Of a stretch of DNA of 64,000 nt, positions 9,054 through 17,495 are shown in pieces (the first letter of the stretch is position 1; every line of letters starts with the position of its first letter). The DNA comes from Neptunicella plasticusilytica. Lineage in GTDB: Bacteria > Pseudomonadota > Gammaproteobacteria > Enterobacterales > Alteromonadaceae. The translations under genes and the position numbers were made by a program. The notes under the pieces are model-generated. The model had not been told where the DNA came from. It did no database searches and saw only the letters and a program-made list of their open reading frames with translations. Location: the NCBI RefSeq assembly GCF_047922965.1, contig NZ_CP150481.1, forward strand, positions 4,030,001-4,094,000, in the 5' to 3' direction.

Positions 9054-9738
9054 CGTCGTCCTCCTGCCAGTCTTCGGTCAATCCATCGGTAATCATTTGG
9101 CCGTTCTTGAGCGTAAGCGTGCGATAGCGCATACGGGCAATAAGTCCTAAATCGTGGGTAGCAATTAACACAGAAACTCCGGCCTGATTGAAATTTTCAA
9201 AGAGCTGAATAATCTCCATGGATAGCTTGGGATCCAGATTACCGGTTGGCTCATCGGCCAGCAATAAGGGCGGTTTATTGACCACCGCGCGGGCAATACC
9301 GACACGCTGTTGCTCCCCACCCGATAAGGTGATGGGCGAGTTCTTGGCTTTATTTAATAATCCTACCATGTCCAGCGCGGCATGGACCCTGCGGGTAATT
9401 TCACGTCGCGCATAACCTTCAATAATCAGCGGCAACGCCACATTGTCAAACACCGTTTTATCCATTAATAACTGATGGCTCTGAAATATCATGCCAATAT
9501 CACGGCGAATATACGGGATTTGTCGGGACTTGATGCTCATCAGATCATGTCCGTTGATCAGCACCTGTCCTACTGTTGGTCGTTCCATAATACTAATCAG
9601 TTTCAGCAAGGTGCTTTTACCAGCGCCGGAATGACCGGTTAAAAAGGCCATTTCTCCGGGCTTGATATGAAAACTCACCTGACGCAGCGCTTGCTGTCCA
9701 CCCGGATAAGTCTTGCTGACTTGCTGAAACTTAATCAT
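9037..9738 (-). CDS. ftsE: Cell division ATP-binding protein FtsE
   Basis: 233 residues, a compact ABC ATPase. Walker A is GHSGAGKST (about 36-44), the signature is LSGGEQQR, Walker B is LLLADEPTGNLD and the switch His is in ATHDL. It pairs with FtsX at the septum. It lies 54 bp downstream of ftsY and overlaps ftsX. Confidence 0.96.
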   Translation of the reverse strand: MIKFQQVSKTYPGGQQALRQVSFHIKPGEMAFLTGHSGAGKSTLLKLISIMERPTVGQVLINGHDLMSIKSRQIPYIRRDIGMIFQSHQLLMDKTVFDNVALPLIIEGYARREITRRVHAALDMVGLLNKAKNSPITLSGGEQQRVGIARAVVNKPPLLLADEPTGNLDPKLSMEIIQLFENFNQAGVSVLIATHDLGLIARMRYRTLTLKNGQMITDGLTEDWQEDDDELTV

Positions 9739-9792
9739 AACTTATTGAATTTCCGTTGTTATTATTAAAATTGTGGCATTCTCATCGGCTTT

Positions 9793-10929
9793 TTAGTCTT
9801 GTTGCTGACTAAACAGCGCATCGACAAACTGCGGCCCTTCAAACGGACGCAAATCGTCGATGCCTTCTCCGACACCAATATAACGGATCGGAATAGTAAA
9901 CTGATCGGCAATCGCAAAAATCACTCCGCCTTTGGCAGTACCATCCAGTTTGGTCAGCGCTATCCCCGTCAAGCCAACTGCTTCACTGAAAAGTTTGGTC
10001 TGGCTGATGGCATTTTGTCCGGTGCCGGCATCCAGTGTCAGCATGACTTCGTGGGGTGCATCGGGGTTTACTTTTTTCATTACCCGTACCACTTTCTTCA
10101 ATTCTTCCATTAGATGTTCTTTATTTTGCAAACGACCTGCCGTATCGGCAATCAACACGTCTATTTTACGTGCTTGCGCCGCTTGCAACGCATCAAATAA
10201 TACTGACGCGCTGTCAGATCCGGTTTGCTGGGCGATCACCGGTATGTTATTGCGTTCGCCCCACACCTGAAGTTGTTCTACCGCCGCAGCCCGGAAAGTA
10301 TCTCCGGCTGCCAGCATGACTTTTTTGCCTTGTTGTTGATATTGTTTGGCCAATTTGCCAATAGTGGTGGTTTTGCCGACACCATTAACACCCACCATTA
10401 AAATCACAAAAGGTCCCGGGTTTAGGCTCACATCCAGCGGTTGGGTAACCGGGGTTAACAAATCCGACATTTGCTGTTTAAGCAAACCATACAAGGCCTC
10501 ACCATCCTTGAGCTGCCCCAATTTGGCTTTGTCGGTCAGTTGGCGAATAATTTTCTGGGTGGTATCCATCCCCACGTCGGCCATCAACAATTGTGTTTCC
10601 AGCTCTTCGAATAATTCATCATCAATTTTTTTACCGGTAAATAAACTGACAAAACCACTACCGATATTGGCTCTGGTTTTGGATAAACTCTGTTTCAGCT
10701 TGGTAAAAAATCCGACTGGTTCGGCAGATGGATTGACTGGTGGTGTTTCTGTAAGCGGTTCGGCCACAACGTCGGAAGATTCTGCTACTTCAGGTGTATG
10801 CTCGGTTTCGTTTTCCCCGTCAAGTTCTATATCTTCAGTCGTTTCAGCCTCAGGCGGCTCAGGCTGCTCATTAACAGGTGTAACCTGATTTTGTTTATCT
10901 TTTTTAAACCAGGGGAATAACTTCGACAT
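9793..10929 (-). CDS. ftsY: Signal recognition particle receptor FtsY
   Basis: 378 residues from ATG 10929 (MSKLFPWFKKDK, a typical FtsY N-terminus); an upstream start seven codons earlier is less likely. An acidic, low-complexity A domain (about 15-75) precedes the N domain and the GTPase G domain with GVNGVGKTT, DTAGR and TKLDG. It docks SRP-ribosome complexes at the inner membrane. First gene of the ftsY-ftsE-ftsX operon, divergent from rsmD. Confidence 0.96.
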   Translation of the reverse strand: MSKLFPWFKKDKQNQVTPVNEQPEPPEAETTEDIELDGENETEHTPEVAESSDVVAEPLTETPPVNPSAEPVGFFTKLKQSLSKTRANIGSGFVSLFTGKKIDDELFEELETQLLMADVGMDTTQKIIRQLTDKAKLGQLKDGEALYGLLKQQMSDLLTPVTQPLDVSLNPGPFVILMVGVNGVGKTTTIGKLAKQYQQQGKKVMLAAGDTFRAAAVEQLQVWGERNNIPVIAQQTGSDSASVLFDALQAAQARKIDVLIADTAGRLQNKEHLMEELKKVVRVMKKVNPDAPHEVMLTLDAGTGQNAISQTKLFSEAVGLTGIALTKLDGTAKGGVIFAIADQFTIPIRYIGVGEGIDDLRPFEGPQFVDALFSQQQD

Positions 10930-11040
10930 AAAAACGCTGTTCCTTACCAATAATTAGGTACGCACTTACCAACAATTGAATGTGTACCGGCAACGGTGAA
11001 GCTGTACACTATGCATAATCCGAATAATCATAACATTTCA

Positions 11041-11631
11041 ATGAAGCGACAGGCCAAAAAAATATCCAGCACTCAGGGAAGTATCCGAATTATCGCCGGA
11101 CAATGGCGGGGACGAAAACTGCCGGTACTCGATGTAGAGGGGCTACGCCCCACCACGGACAGAACCAAAGAAACCCTGTTTAACTGGCTGGCTCCTTATA
11201 TCGTCGGTCGCCATTGTCTGGACGCTTTTGCCGGCAGTGGCGGATTGGGTTTTGAAGCATTATCGCGTCATGCCGCCAGCAGCGTATTTGTTGAATTGGA
11301 TAAAACCGCCAGCCAGACAATCAGGCAAAATTGTCGAACCCTGGCGTTGAGCGAACCTCAAGCTGTGGTACTGAATAAAAATATTCACGATGTGCTACCA
11401 ACATTTAAGCAGCAGTTTGATTTGATTTTCGCCGATCCACCGTTTAATCAAGGGTTAATTGAACCTCTGCTGAGCAAAATTGCCGAATACGACTTGTTAG
11501 CCAAAGGCGGGCTGATTTATATCGAGACGGAACTGGCCAATGCGGCTTACCCTTTGCCAGCAGATTGGCAGTTAGTAAAACAACGCCAAACCAAACAATT
11601 TTGTTATCGTTTATTTGTACGAGAAGAATAA
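11041..11631 (+). CDS. rsmD: 16S rRNA (guanine966-N2)-methyltransferase
   Basis: 196 residues from ATG 11041. This start gives about the same N-terminal length as E. coli RsmD; in-frame GTG 10996 and ATG 11011 are possible alternatives, and none has a convincing ribosome binding site. GSIRIIAGQWRGRKLPV is the family N-terminal signature. LDAFAGSGGLGFEAL binds SAM and FADPPF is the catalytic motif IV. It methylates G966 of 16S rRNA in the small subunit. Divergent from ftsY as in E. coli, and followed five bases later by dgkA. Confidence 0.93.
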   Translation: MKRQAKKISSTQGSIRIIAGQWRGRKLPVLDVEGLRPTTDRTKETLFNWLAPYIVGRHCLDAFAGSGGLGFEALSRHAASSVFVELDKTASQTIRQNCRTLALSEPQAVVLNKNIHDVLPTFKQQFDLIFADPPFNQGLIEPLLSKIAEYDLLAKGGLIYIETELANAAYPLPADWQLVKQRQTKQFCYRLFVREE

Positions 11632-11636
11632 AAATT

Positions 11637-12014
11637 ATGTCGATGGAAAAACCTAATGGAACCGGTATTGGCCGGATAGTTAAAGCAACACAATGTTCTG
11701 TAGACGGTATTGGCTATGCTTATCGCCATGAAGCCGCTTTTCGGCAAGAACTACTGCTATGCCTGGTGTTGATTCCCGTGGCATTCCTGCTCACACAAAA
11801 GCCACTGGAGCTGGTAGTACTGATTGTTCCGTTGCTGATGCTACTGGTAGTTGAATGCATCAACAGTGCTATCGAAGCCGCAATTGACCGCATCAGTACC
11901 GATATTCATCCGTTATCCAAACAGGCTAAAGATCTTGGCTCGGCAGCAGTATTTTTTACCATGTTAATCATTCTGGTCTGCTGGTTAGGGGTGACAGTGG
12001 GAAAGTTTTTTTAG
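11637..12014 (+). CDS. dgkA: Diacylglycerol kinase
   Basis: 125 residues from ATG 11637, a small integral membrane protein with three helices. The DgkA signature VECINSAIEAAIDRIS is in the middle, followed by AKDLGSAAVF. It phosphorylates diacylglycerol in the inner membrane, recycling lipid released by periplasmic glucan or lipid A modification. It starts five bases after rsmD, so the two are co-transcribed. A second ATG two codons later is possible. Confidence 0.95.
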   Translation: MSMEKPNGTGIGRIVKATQCSVDGIGYAYRHEAAFRQELLLCLVLIPVAFLLTQKPLELVVLIVPLLMLLVVECINSAIEAAIDRISTDIHPLSKQAKDLGSAAVFFTMLIILVCWLGVTVGKFF

Positions 12015-12610
12015 TCTGGTGACAATTCTTGCATATCAATACCGATATTTGACATGCCTTCTTCAGTCGCCATGGCTTTTAATTGCTTGAACAATCCAGC
12101 ATCGGGCCTGGTACTGGCAAGGACGCCCAGCAAATCTGCCTGAAAACTGATTTCCCATTGCATTAACGGATGCTGTTTAATTTGCGTATCGTCAATTTCT
12201 TCCGCTGCGGCAGCTTCGACAAACGCTTCCACCGAACCTTGCGACAGTTTACTCACCACCACCGCACCTTGCGGATCATCGTCCATGATCAGTAAGATCA
12301 GTGCGGTCATTGACATACATACATCGATAGCCGGATAGACACCATAAACGTCAAAATCTGCAGCATCCGGGATAGCCGTTTCGATTTTCTCCAGTTGGGC
12401 AGCAAAATTGATTTTGCTTTTAGGGCTGGCCAAGGATTCCCAGATAGAATTAAGTGTCTTGCGATACTGGGCAGGATCGCCAAAATCACAAGCTTCACAG
12501 AACAGGTTGTAATTGGGCAACATGCGTTCGACTAACGTGGCTGCAAACGCAACTGCTTGCCAGCCGGATAATTCCCTTACCTGTGCAAAAATATTCAGTT
12601 TTTTTGTCAT
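12011..12610 (-). CDS. yjaG: YjaG family protein (DUF416)
   Basis: 199 residues from ATG 12610, preferred over the TTG five codons upstream because GGGGA is correctly spaced. The motifs AATLVERMLPNY, FDVYGVYPAIDVC and a C-terminal GMSNIGIDM match E. coli YjaG, a DUF416 protein of unknown function. It is alpha-helical with no membrane segment. Its start overlaps the stop of yhgN (ATGA). Confidence 0.9.
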   Translation of the reverse strand: MTKKLNIFAQVRELSGWQAVAFAATLVERMLPNYNLFCEACDFGDPAQYRKTLNSIWESLASPKSKINFAAQLEKIETAIPDAADFDVYGVYPAIDVCMSMTALILLIMDDDPQGAVVVSKLSQGSVEAFVEAAAAEEIDDTQIKQHPLMQWEISFQADLLGVLASTRPDAGLFKQLKAMATEEGMSNIGIDMQELSPD

Positions 12611-13200
12611 GTTGCGTGTCCCCAATAAGCCACCACACCGTCAAGAAACATCTGGATGGAAATCATTACCAAAATCATCCCCATCAGTCTTTCAACCGCT
12701 GTTAATCCGCGTTCGCCCAGAATACGGTGAAACAGATTAGAAAACATTAAAATTGACGCTGTTACCAACCAGGCCGAAAATAACGCAATGCTCCAGTCCA
12801 CCATACGATTAGGATCCTGGTTAGCTAACAATATTAACGCCGCCAGTATCGATGGGCCCGCCACCATGGGAATGGCCAACGGCACCAGAAAGGGTTCTTC
12901 ACCGACAGGATGTCCGGCCACACCACCCGGTTGCGGGAAAATCATCCGCAAAGCAATCAGAAATAAGATAATCCCGCCGGCGATACTGACAGTTTCCTGT
13001 CTAACATTCAGAAAATCCAGCATGGATTGACCACTAAATAAAAACAAACCCATGATTAATAAAGAAAATATTAATTCTCTGGCTAATACAATACGACGCC
13101 GTTTAGGTTCGATGACTTTTAATACCGACATGAATATCGGTAAATTACCGAGCGGATCCATAATCAGAAATAACATAATGGCGGCTGACCAGGTATCCAT
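12607..13200 (-). CDS. yhgN: MarC family inner-membrane protein YhgN
   Basis: 197 residues, the same length as E. coli YhgN and clearly alignable: LIMDPLGNLPIFMSVLK at the N-terminus, FLVPLAIPMVAGPSILA in the middle and MGMILVMISIQMFLDG near the end. Six hydrophobic segments place it in the inner membrane. MarC proteins were once thought to take part in antibiotic resistance; their transported substrate is unknown. It is translationally coupled to yjaG. Confidence 0.92.
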   Translation of the reverse strand: MDTWSAAIMLFLIMDPLGNLPIFMSVLKVIEPKRRRIVLARELIFSLLIMGLFLFSGQSMLDFLNVRQETVSIAGGIILFLIALRMIFPQPGGVAGHPVGEEPFLVPLAIPMVAGPSILAALILLANQDPNRMVDWSIALFSAWLVTASILMFSNLFHRILGERGLTAVERLMGMILVMISIQMFLDGVVAYWGHAT

Positions 13201-13344
13201 AAAATTCTTCTCAGCAGTCAGGGGCAGTTAATGCTGCTATTCTAGTAAAAAAATATCTAAGTTTCAGTTATTTAATTATCTTGTTTATACTGCTGAAATG
13301 CTTAACGAGTTTTATAATATAAAAAAACAAAGGATGGGGTAAAA

Positions 13345-13527
13345 ATGAGTTTAATGACGGTAAGTGAAGTAGCAGAATTTCTTGGCGTGCAAGATATCAG
13401 GGTGGAGCGGCTTGAACGGGAAAGCCTGCTCATTGCCAAGCAAAAAGATGATGAAGGACGCCCATTATTTGACTCGGACGATGTAGAGCGCTACAAAACC
13501 TTCGCCGAACGCATAGGCGGTATTTAA
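13345..13527 (+). CDS. Small helix-turn-helix DNA-binding protein
   Basis: 60 residues. TVSEVAEFLGVQDIRVERLERESLL is a MerR/excisionase-type winged helix start, followed by PLFDSDDVERYKTFAE, the usual DNA-reading end of such domains. AAGGA lies upstream of the ATG. It stands alone between yhgN and pepB with its own promoter. It could be a transcription factor or a remnant excisionase; no recombinase is nearby. Confidence 0.7.
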   Translation: MSLMTVSEVAEFLGVQDIRVERLERESLLIAKQKDDEGRPLFDSDDVERYKTFAERIGGI

Positions 13528-13642
13528 TCAGTACTGACCATACCACCGAGACGCAGAGGTTGATTTAAGCAAATCATGATGTCCTCAGCGTCGCAGCGAT
13601 TATCTGTGTTATTTCCTGAAAACCAGCTTCCCCAAAAATCGA

Positions 13643-14932
13643 CTATTCAACACTTAGCAAGGTGCTGGCTATAGTGCGAATTCCCAAACCTGTTGCTCCT
13701 GCCGGCAGATAACTGGTTGCACTGTTATTAAAGGCCGACGCTAAATCAAAATGTACCCAGCCTTTGCCTTGATTGGCAACAAATCGCGACAGGAAACCGG
13801 CTGCGTTTGAGGCACCACCTGCACCACCACCTTTTTGTGCCCGGCTGTTAGCCGTATCCGCATAAGCCGACGGGCAATTTTCCTGATGCCACAATTCCAG
13901 TGGTAAAGGCCACGCTGGTTCATTTTCCTGTTCCGCTATCTTCAAGACTTTTTGCAGCAATTCTTTGTCTAAAGCGAATAACGCATTATAGTCACCGCCA
14001 ACAGCCACCATCGCAGCACCGGTTAACGTGGCTGCATCAATAATCAGCGGCGCACCGCTAGCACAGGCGGCCAATAGCCCGTCGGCCAATACCAGACGCC
14101 CCTCAGCATCGGTATTAACAATTTCAACCGTCGTGCCGTTTTTATAGGTGAGAATATCGCCCAGCTTGTAGGCATTACCGTTAATCAGATTTTCCGCACA
14201 ACACAAAAACAGTTTTACTCGTTTATCCAGTCCTTGCATCATCGCCAACCCCAATGCACCAGCAACGGTGGCAGCCCCGCCCATGTCGCATTTCATGGTC
14301 AACATACCTTCACTGGATTTGATGCTGTAGCCACCGCTGTCGAAGGTAATACCTTTACCTACCAGCGCGGCGCTGACCGGTTCATCATCTTTACCTGACG
14401 GATTAAAATCCAGCTCCAGCAACAACGGTGGGCGATCACTACCTTTTCCCACATTATAAATGCCTGTCCATCCCTGTTTCTGCAGGTCATCACCGCTGAT
14501 CACTTTACTGCTAATTGCCTCACCACCAATCTGGCTCAACCAGTTGATCACCTCACTGGCCAAACTTTGCGGATGAATATCATCAGGTGCCCGATTGATA
14601 ATGTCACGGGTAAACAGCAACGCTTTAAAGCGCTTGTCCAGCTCAGCTTTATCGTTGTTATCCAACCAAAGAATACCTTCCGGTTTTTTGACCGAACTGT
14701 AGCTACAGGCAAATGCCCATTGTTGTTCAATGTCCCACTCTCCTTCCAGCTGCACTTCCTTGTTACCTAGCCCTTCTAGGCTGCGAGCGGCCTTTTTGAT
14801 AATACGTAGATTGGAACTCTGGTCTTCACCAATATGAATAGTGGCGCTGTTGTCGGTAAAAGACAAAATCGCGTTGGCTCCCCATTGAGACGGGGCCGGT
14901 TGGGAGGAAAGCTTCAGGGTAAGATGAGCCAT
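13643..14932 (-). CDS. pepB: Aminopeptidase B (M17 leucyl aminopeptidase family)
   Basis: 429 residues from ATG 14932, chosen because GGAG lies seven bases upstream; the TTG two codons earlier overlaps that spacer. VGKGITFDSGGYSIK carries metal and catalytic lysine ligands and NTDAEGRLVLADGL is the M17 signature. The short N-terminal domain and length match E. coli PepB (427 residues), not PepA. It is a cytoplasmic, dizinc peptidase that completes peptide breakdown. Confidence 0.9.
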   Translation of the reverse strand: MAHLTLKLSSQPAPSQWGANAILSFTDNSATIHIGEDQSSNLRIIKKAARSLEGLGNKEVQLEGEWDIEQQWAFACSYSSVKKPEGILWLDNNDKAELDKRFKALLFTRDIINRAPDDIHPQSLASEVINWLSQIGGEAISSKVISGDDLQKQGWTGIYNVGKGSDRPPLLLELDFNPSGKDDEPVSAALVGKGITFDSGGYSIKSSEGMLTMKCDMGGAATVAGALGLAMMQGLDKRVKLFLCCAENLINGNAYKLGDILTYKNGTTVEIVNTDAEGRLVLADGLLAACASGAPLIIDAATLTGAAMVAVGGDYNALFALDKELLQKVLKIAEQENEPAWPLPLELWHQENCPSAYADTANSRAQKGGGAGGASNAAGFLSRFVANQGKGWVHFDLASAFNNSATSYLPAGATGLGIRTIASTLLSVE

Positions 14933-15046
14933 AAACAAACTCCAAAAATCACTAATATCGATCCCACATACAGATCGGGATCAATTTGCTAGAATAGCTC
15001 GCTAGTCTAAGTTATCCACCCGCATATTCTCAAGTGATCTCAAGCG

Positions 15047-15769
15047 ATGAAGTTTGTCAGTCCCCTGATTAAAGGAAAGTTAATTAAACGCTACAAGCGC
15101 TTTTTTGCCGATATTGAACTGGACGATGGTCAGATTGCCATTGCCCATTGTGCCAATACCGGCTCAATGAAAAACTGTGCCGATCCCGGTTGGATAGCCT
15201 ACTTATCCAAACATAATAACCCCAAACGCAAGCTGGCTTACAGCTGGGAGCTGGTGGAGAATCACCAACAACAGATCATTGGTATCAACACCCACAACGC
15301 CAATAAACTGGTGGCCGAAGCACTGCAAAATAAGATCATTTCCGAGCTGGCCGATTATGAGCAGATTGCCGCAGAAGTAAAATACGGCGATGAAAACAGC
15401 CGGATTGACTTTTTACTCTCTGCGCCAGGATTAGCGGATTGTTATGTGGAAGTAAAATCTGTCACCTTACTGGAGAACGGTTGTGGTTATTTTCCTGACG
15501 CGGTCACCAAAAGGGGCCAAAAACATTTACGCGAACTGGTTGTCATGGTGGAACAGGGGTATCGGGCGGTACTATTTTTTGCGGTCCAACATAGCGGTAT
15601 CCAACAGGTTAAGGTGGCTGACCACATCGACGCAGACTATGCCACTCAATTACAGCTTGCTATCAATGCGGGTGTACAAATTTTGGCCTATCGCTGTGAG
15701 CTGCAACAACAAAATTACTTTTTGGATCAATCGGTCCCGTTTATTTGCGATAAAACAGTTGATTTTTAA
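15047..15769 (+). CDS. sfsA: SfsA family protein
   Basis: 240 residues, close to E. coli SfsA. The N-terminal OB-like part (LIKGKLIKRYKRFFADIEL, HCANTGSMKNC) is followed by a PD-(D/E)xK nuclease-like core with RIDFLL, CYVEVKSVTL and FPDAVTKRGQKHLREL. SfsA was named for stimulating maltose use and binds DNA; the nuclease-like fold is known but the role is not. It is directly upstream of dksA, as in many gammaproteobacteria. Confidence 0.93.
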   Translation: MKFVSPLIKGKLIKRYKRFFADIELDDGQIAIAHCANTGSMKNCADPGWIAYLSKHNNPKRKLAYSWELVENHQQQIIGINTHNANKLVAEALQNKIISELADYEQIAAEVKYGDENSRIDFLLSAPGLADCYVEVKSVTLLENGCGYFPDAVTKRGQKHLRELVVMVEQGYRAVLFFAVQHSGIQQVKVADHIDADYATQLQLAINAGVQILAYRCELQQQNYFLDQSVPFICDKTVDF

Positions 15770-15927
15770 AATTTCATCTCCATATTTGGCTGTCTGATTT
15801 GAGCCGGGCCACCCATTTGTTATCGAACAAATGAACTAACCCATATCATTGTCAAGGAGTGGGCTTTCTGCTATAGATAGCCGCTTATTTTTAAAATCCT
15901 TGCGATTTTGTTTAGGAGATTTGGCAG

Positions 15928-16377
15928 ATGCCAACAGAAAAAACAAACAAAACCATTGGTCTGCTAGCGCTGGCAGGCGTATCGCCTTATCAGGTAAAGG
16001 ATGGCGAAGAATATATGAACGATGCTCAAATGGAGCATTTTCGTAAATTACTGCAGGCTTGGCGTAACCAGCTTCGTGAAGAAGTGGATCGTACTGTACA
16101 TCATATGCAGGACGAAGCCGCCAACTTCCCGGATCCGGTTGATCGCGCGGCTCAGGAAGAAGAATTCAGCATTGAGCTGCGTACCCGGGATCGTGAACGC
16201 AAGCTGATTAAAAAAATCGAAAAAACCCTGAAACGTATTGAAGAAGACGATTTCGGTTTTTGTGATCAATGCGGCATCGAAATCGGTATACGTCGTCTGG
16301 AAGCCAGACCAACAGCCGATCTGTGTATCGATTGTAAAACCATGGCAGAAATCAAAGAGAAGCAAATGCAAGGTTAA
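15928..16377 (+). CDS. dksA: RNA polymerase-binding transcription factor DksA
   Basis: 149 residues (E. coli 151). Two long helices form a coiled coil whose tip carries the essential Asp pair in DPVDRA. A C4 zinc finger, CDQC and CIDC, follows. DksA enters the RNA polymerase secondary channel and, with ppGpp, tunes rRNA and amino-acid promoters. AGGAG precedes the ATG. It ends before a strong terminator hairpin, with gluQ immediately after. Confidence 0.97.
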   Translation: MPTEKTNKTIGLLALAGVSPYQVKDGEEYMNDAQMEHFRKLLQAWRNQLREEVDRTVHHMQDEAANFPDPVDRAAQEEEFSIELRTRDRERKLIKKIEKTLKRIEEDDFGFCDQCGIEIGIRRLEARPTADLCIDCKTMAEIKEKQMQG

Positions 16378-16393
16378 TGACCGTGCTGGCTAT

Positions 16394-16438
16394 ACGACAA
16401 AAGCTGTATAAAGCCCGTCTTTATGCAGCTTTTGTCGT
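16394..16438 (+). terminator. Strong hairpin terminator between dksA and gluQ
   Basis: The arms at 16394-16413 and 16419-16438 are 20 bp inverted repeats with one G-T wobble and a five-base CCCGT loop; the right arm includes CTTTTGTCGT followed by TT. It should end most dksA transcripts while allowing read-through into gluQ 20 bp later. A comparable dksA-gluQ terminator is known in enteric bacteria. Confidence 0.85.
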
Positions 16439-16458
16439 TTCTAAACCGATAAATACCG

Positions 16459-17340
16459 ATGATATCCACAGCGCCTGAATACCGCGGACGCTTTGCGCCA
16501 TCCCCATCCGGCCCCTTGCATTTGGGCTCACTTGTCGCCGCTCTGGGCAGTTTTCTGCAAGCTCGTTGTCAATCCGGACGCTGGCTGGTGCGCATAGAAG
16601 ATATCGATCCGCCTCGTGAAGTGAGCGGCGCGGCCGACAGCATTTTAACCAGTCTGGAGGCACATGGGCTGTTATGGGATGAAAGCGTCGAATACCAGAG
16701 TCGCAATAGCTCGTTCTACGATCAACATCTGGACTGGCTGGCCCAACAGCAGTTGACCTATTGGTGTGACTGCACCCGCAAGATGATCCAACAACAGGGT
16801 GGGCATTATCAAGGCTATTGCCGTAACCGCAAATTGGATAACCAGGGTTGTGCGTTACGTATCCGCAATAATCAGCCGGTTAGCCAGTTTAACGATTTAT
16901 TGCAGGGCAAGGTTTGCAGCGACATGGGATTTGCCAGCGAAGATTTTATTGTTAAACGCAAAGATGGCCTGTATGCATACCATTTAGCGGTAGTGGTCGA
17001 TGATATCCGCCAACGAATTAGCCACATCGTTCGCGGAGCTGATTTACTCCAGCCTACCGCCTGCCAGATCATGCTCTATCGACTGTTCAATCAACCCGTT
17101 CCCGAATATTTGCATTTACCGGTTATTGTCAGCCAGCCGGGATTAAAACTGAGCAAGCAGAATCACGCTCCGGCTCTGGACAACGATAACGCCAGCGGCA
17201 ATCTTAGCCAGGTGCTGAGCTGGCTCAATCATCCTCCTCCACAAGACTTGCACGGTGCCCCCTGTGCGGAGATTTTGCAATGGGCAATAGAGCACTGGCA
17301 ACTGTCACGCTTGCCTACCAGCAAAGAGCTGCAACAATAA
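16459..17340 (+). CDS. gluQ: Glutamyl-Q tRNA(Asp) synthetase
   Basis: 293 residues, a truncated GluRS lacking the anticodon-binding domain. The class I HIGH-type motif is in PSPSGPLHLGSL, the KMSKS-like motif is LKLSKQN, and a zinc site is suggested by WCDC and GYC. It glutamylates the queuosine base of tRNA(Asp), not the 3' end. It follows the dksA terminator with no strong promoter visible, so expression probably depends on read-through. Confidence 0.95.
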   Translation: MISTAPEYRGRFAPSPSGPLHLGSLVAALGSFLQARCQSGRWLVRIEDIDPPREVSGAADSILTSLEAHGLLWDESVEYQSRNSSFYDQHLDWLAQQQLTYWCDCTRKMIQQQGGHYQGYCRNRKLDNQGCALRIRNNQPVSQFNDLLQGKVCSDMGFASEDFIVKRKDGLYAYHLAVVVDDIRQRISHIVRGADLLQPTACQIMLYRLFNQPVPEYLHLPVIVSQPGLKLSKQNHAPALDNDNASGNLSQVLSWLNHPPPQDLHGAPCAEILQWAIEHWQLSRLPTSKELQQ

Positions 17341-17480
17341 ACTATATATTCATGTCATCTGGAAATGCGCATTTCAGCGGGAATTTAGAGGGGGCATGGC
17401 CAGGCAAATTATTATCAATTCTCATTTGTGCCGAGCTGCGCTAGAATTAGCGCCCATTTTTCCGGCATCGAGATACTCCA

Positions 17481-17495
17481 GGAGTCAGCGTTATT
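17481..17495 (+). promoter_or_regulatory. Ribosome binding site and ATT initiation codon of pcnB
   Basis: The AGGAG (17480-17484) to ATT (17493-17495) spacing of eight bases is ideal and no other start codon is in frame nearby. AUU initiation is subject to IF3 discrimination, which keeps poly(A) polymerase scarce in E. coli; the same logic is inferred here. Confidence 0.8.

Noticed and set aside
10346..10888. 180-residue plus-strand frame opposite ftsY
   Set aside because: Shadow of the acidic FtsY N-domain; its Ser/Pro-rich composition reflects the opposite strand.
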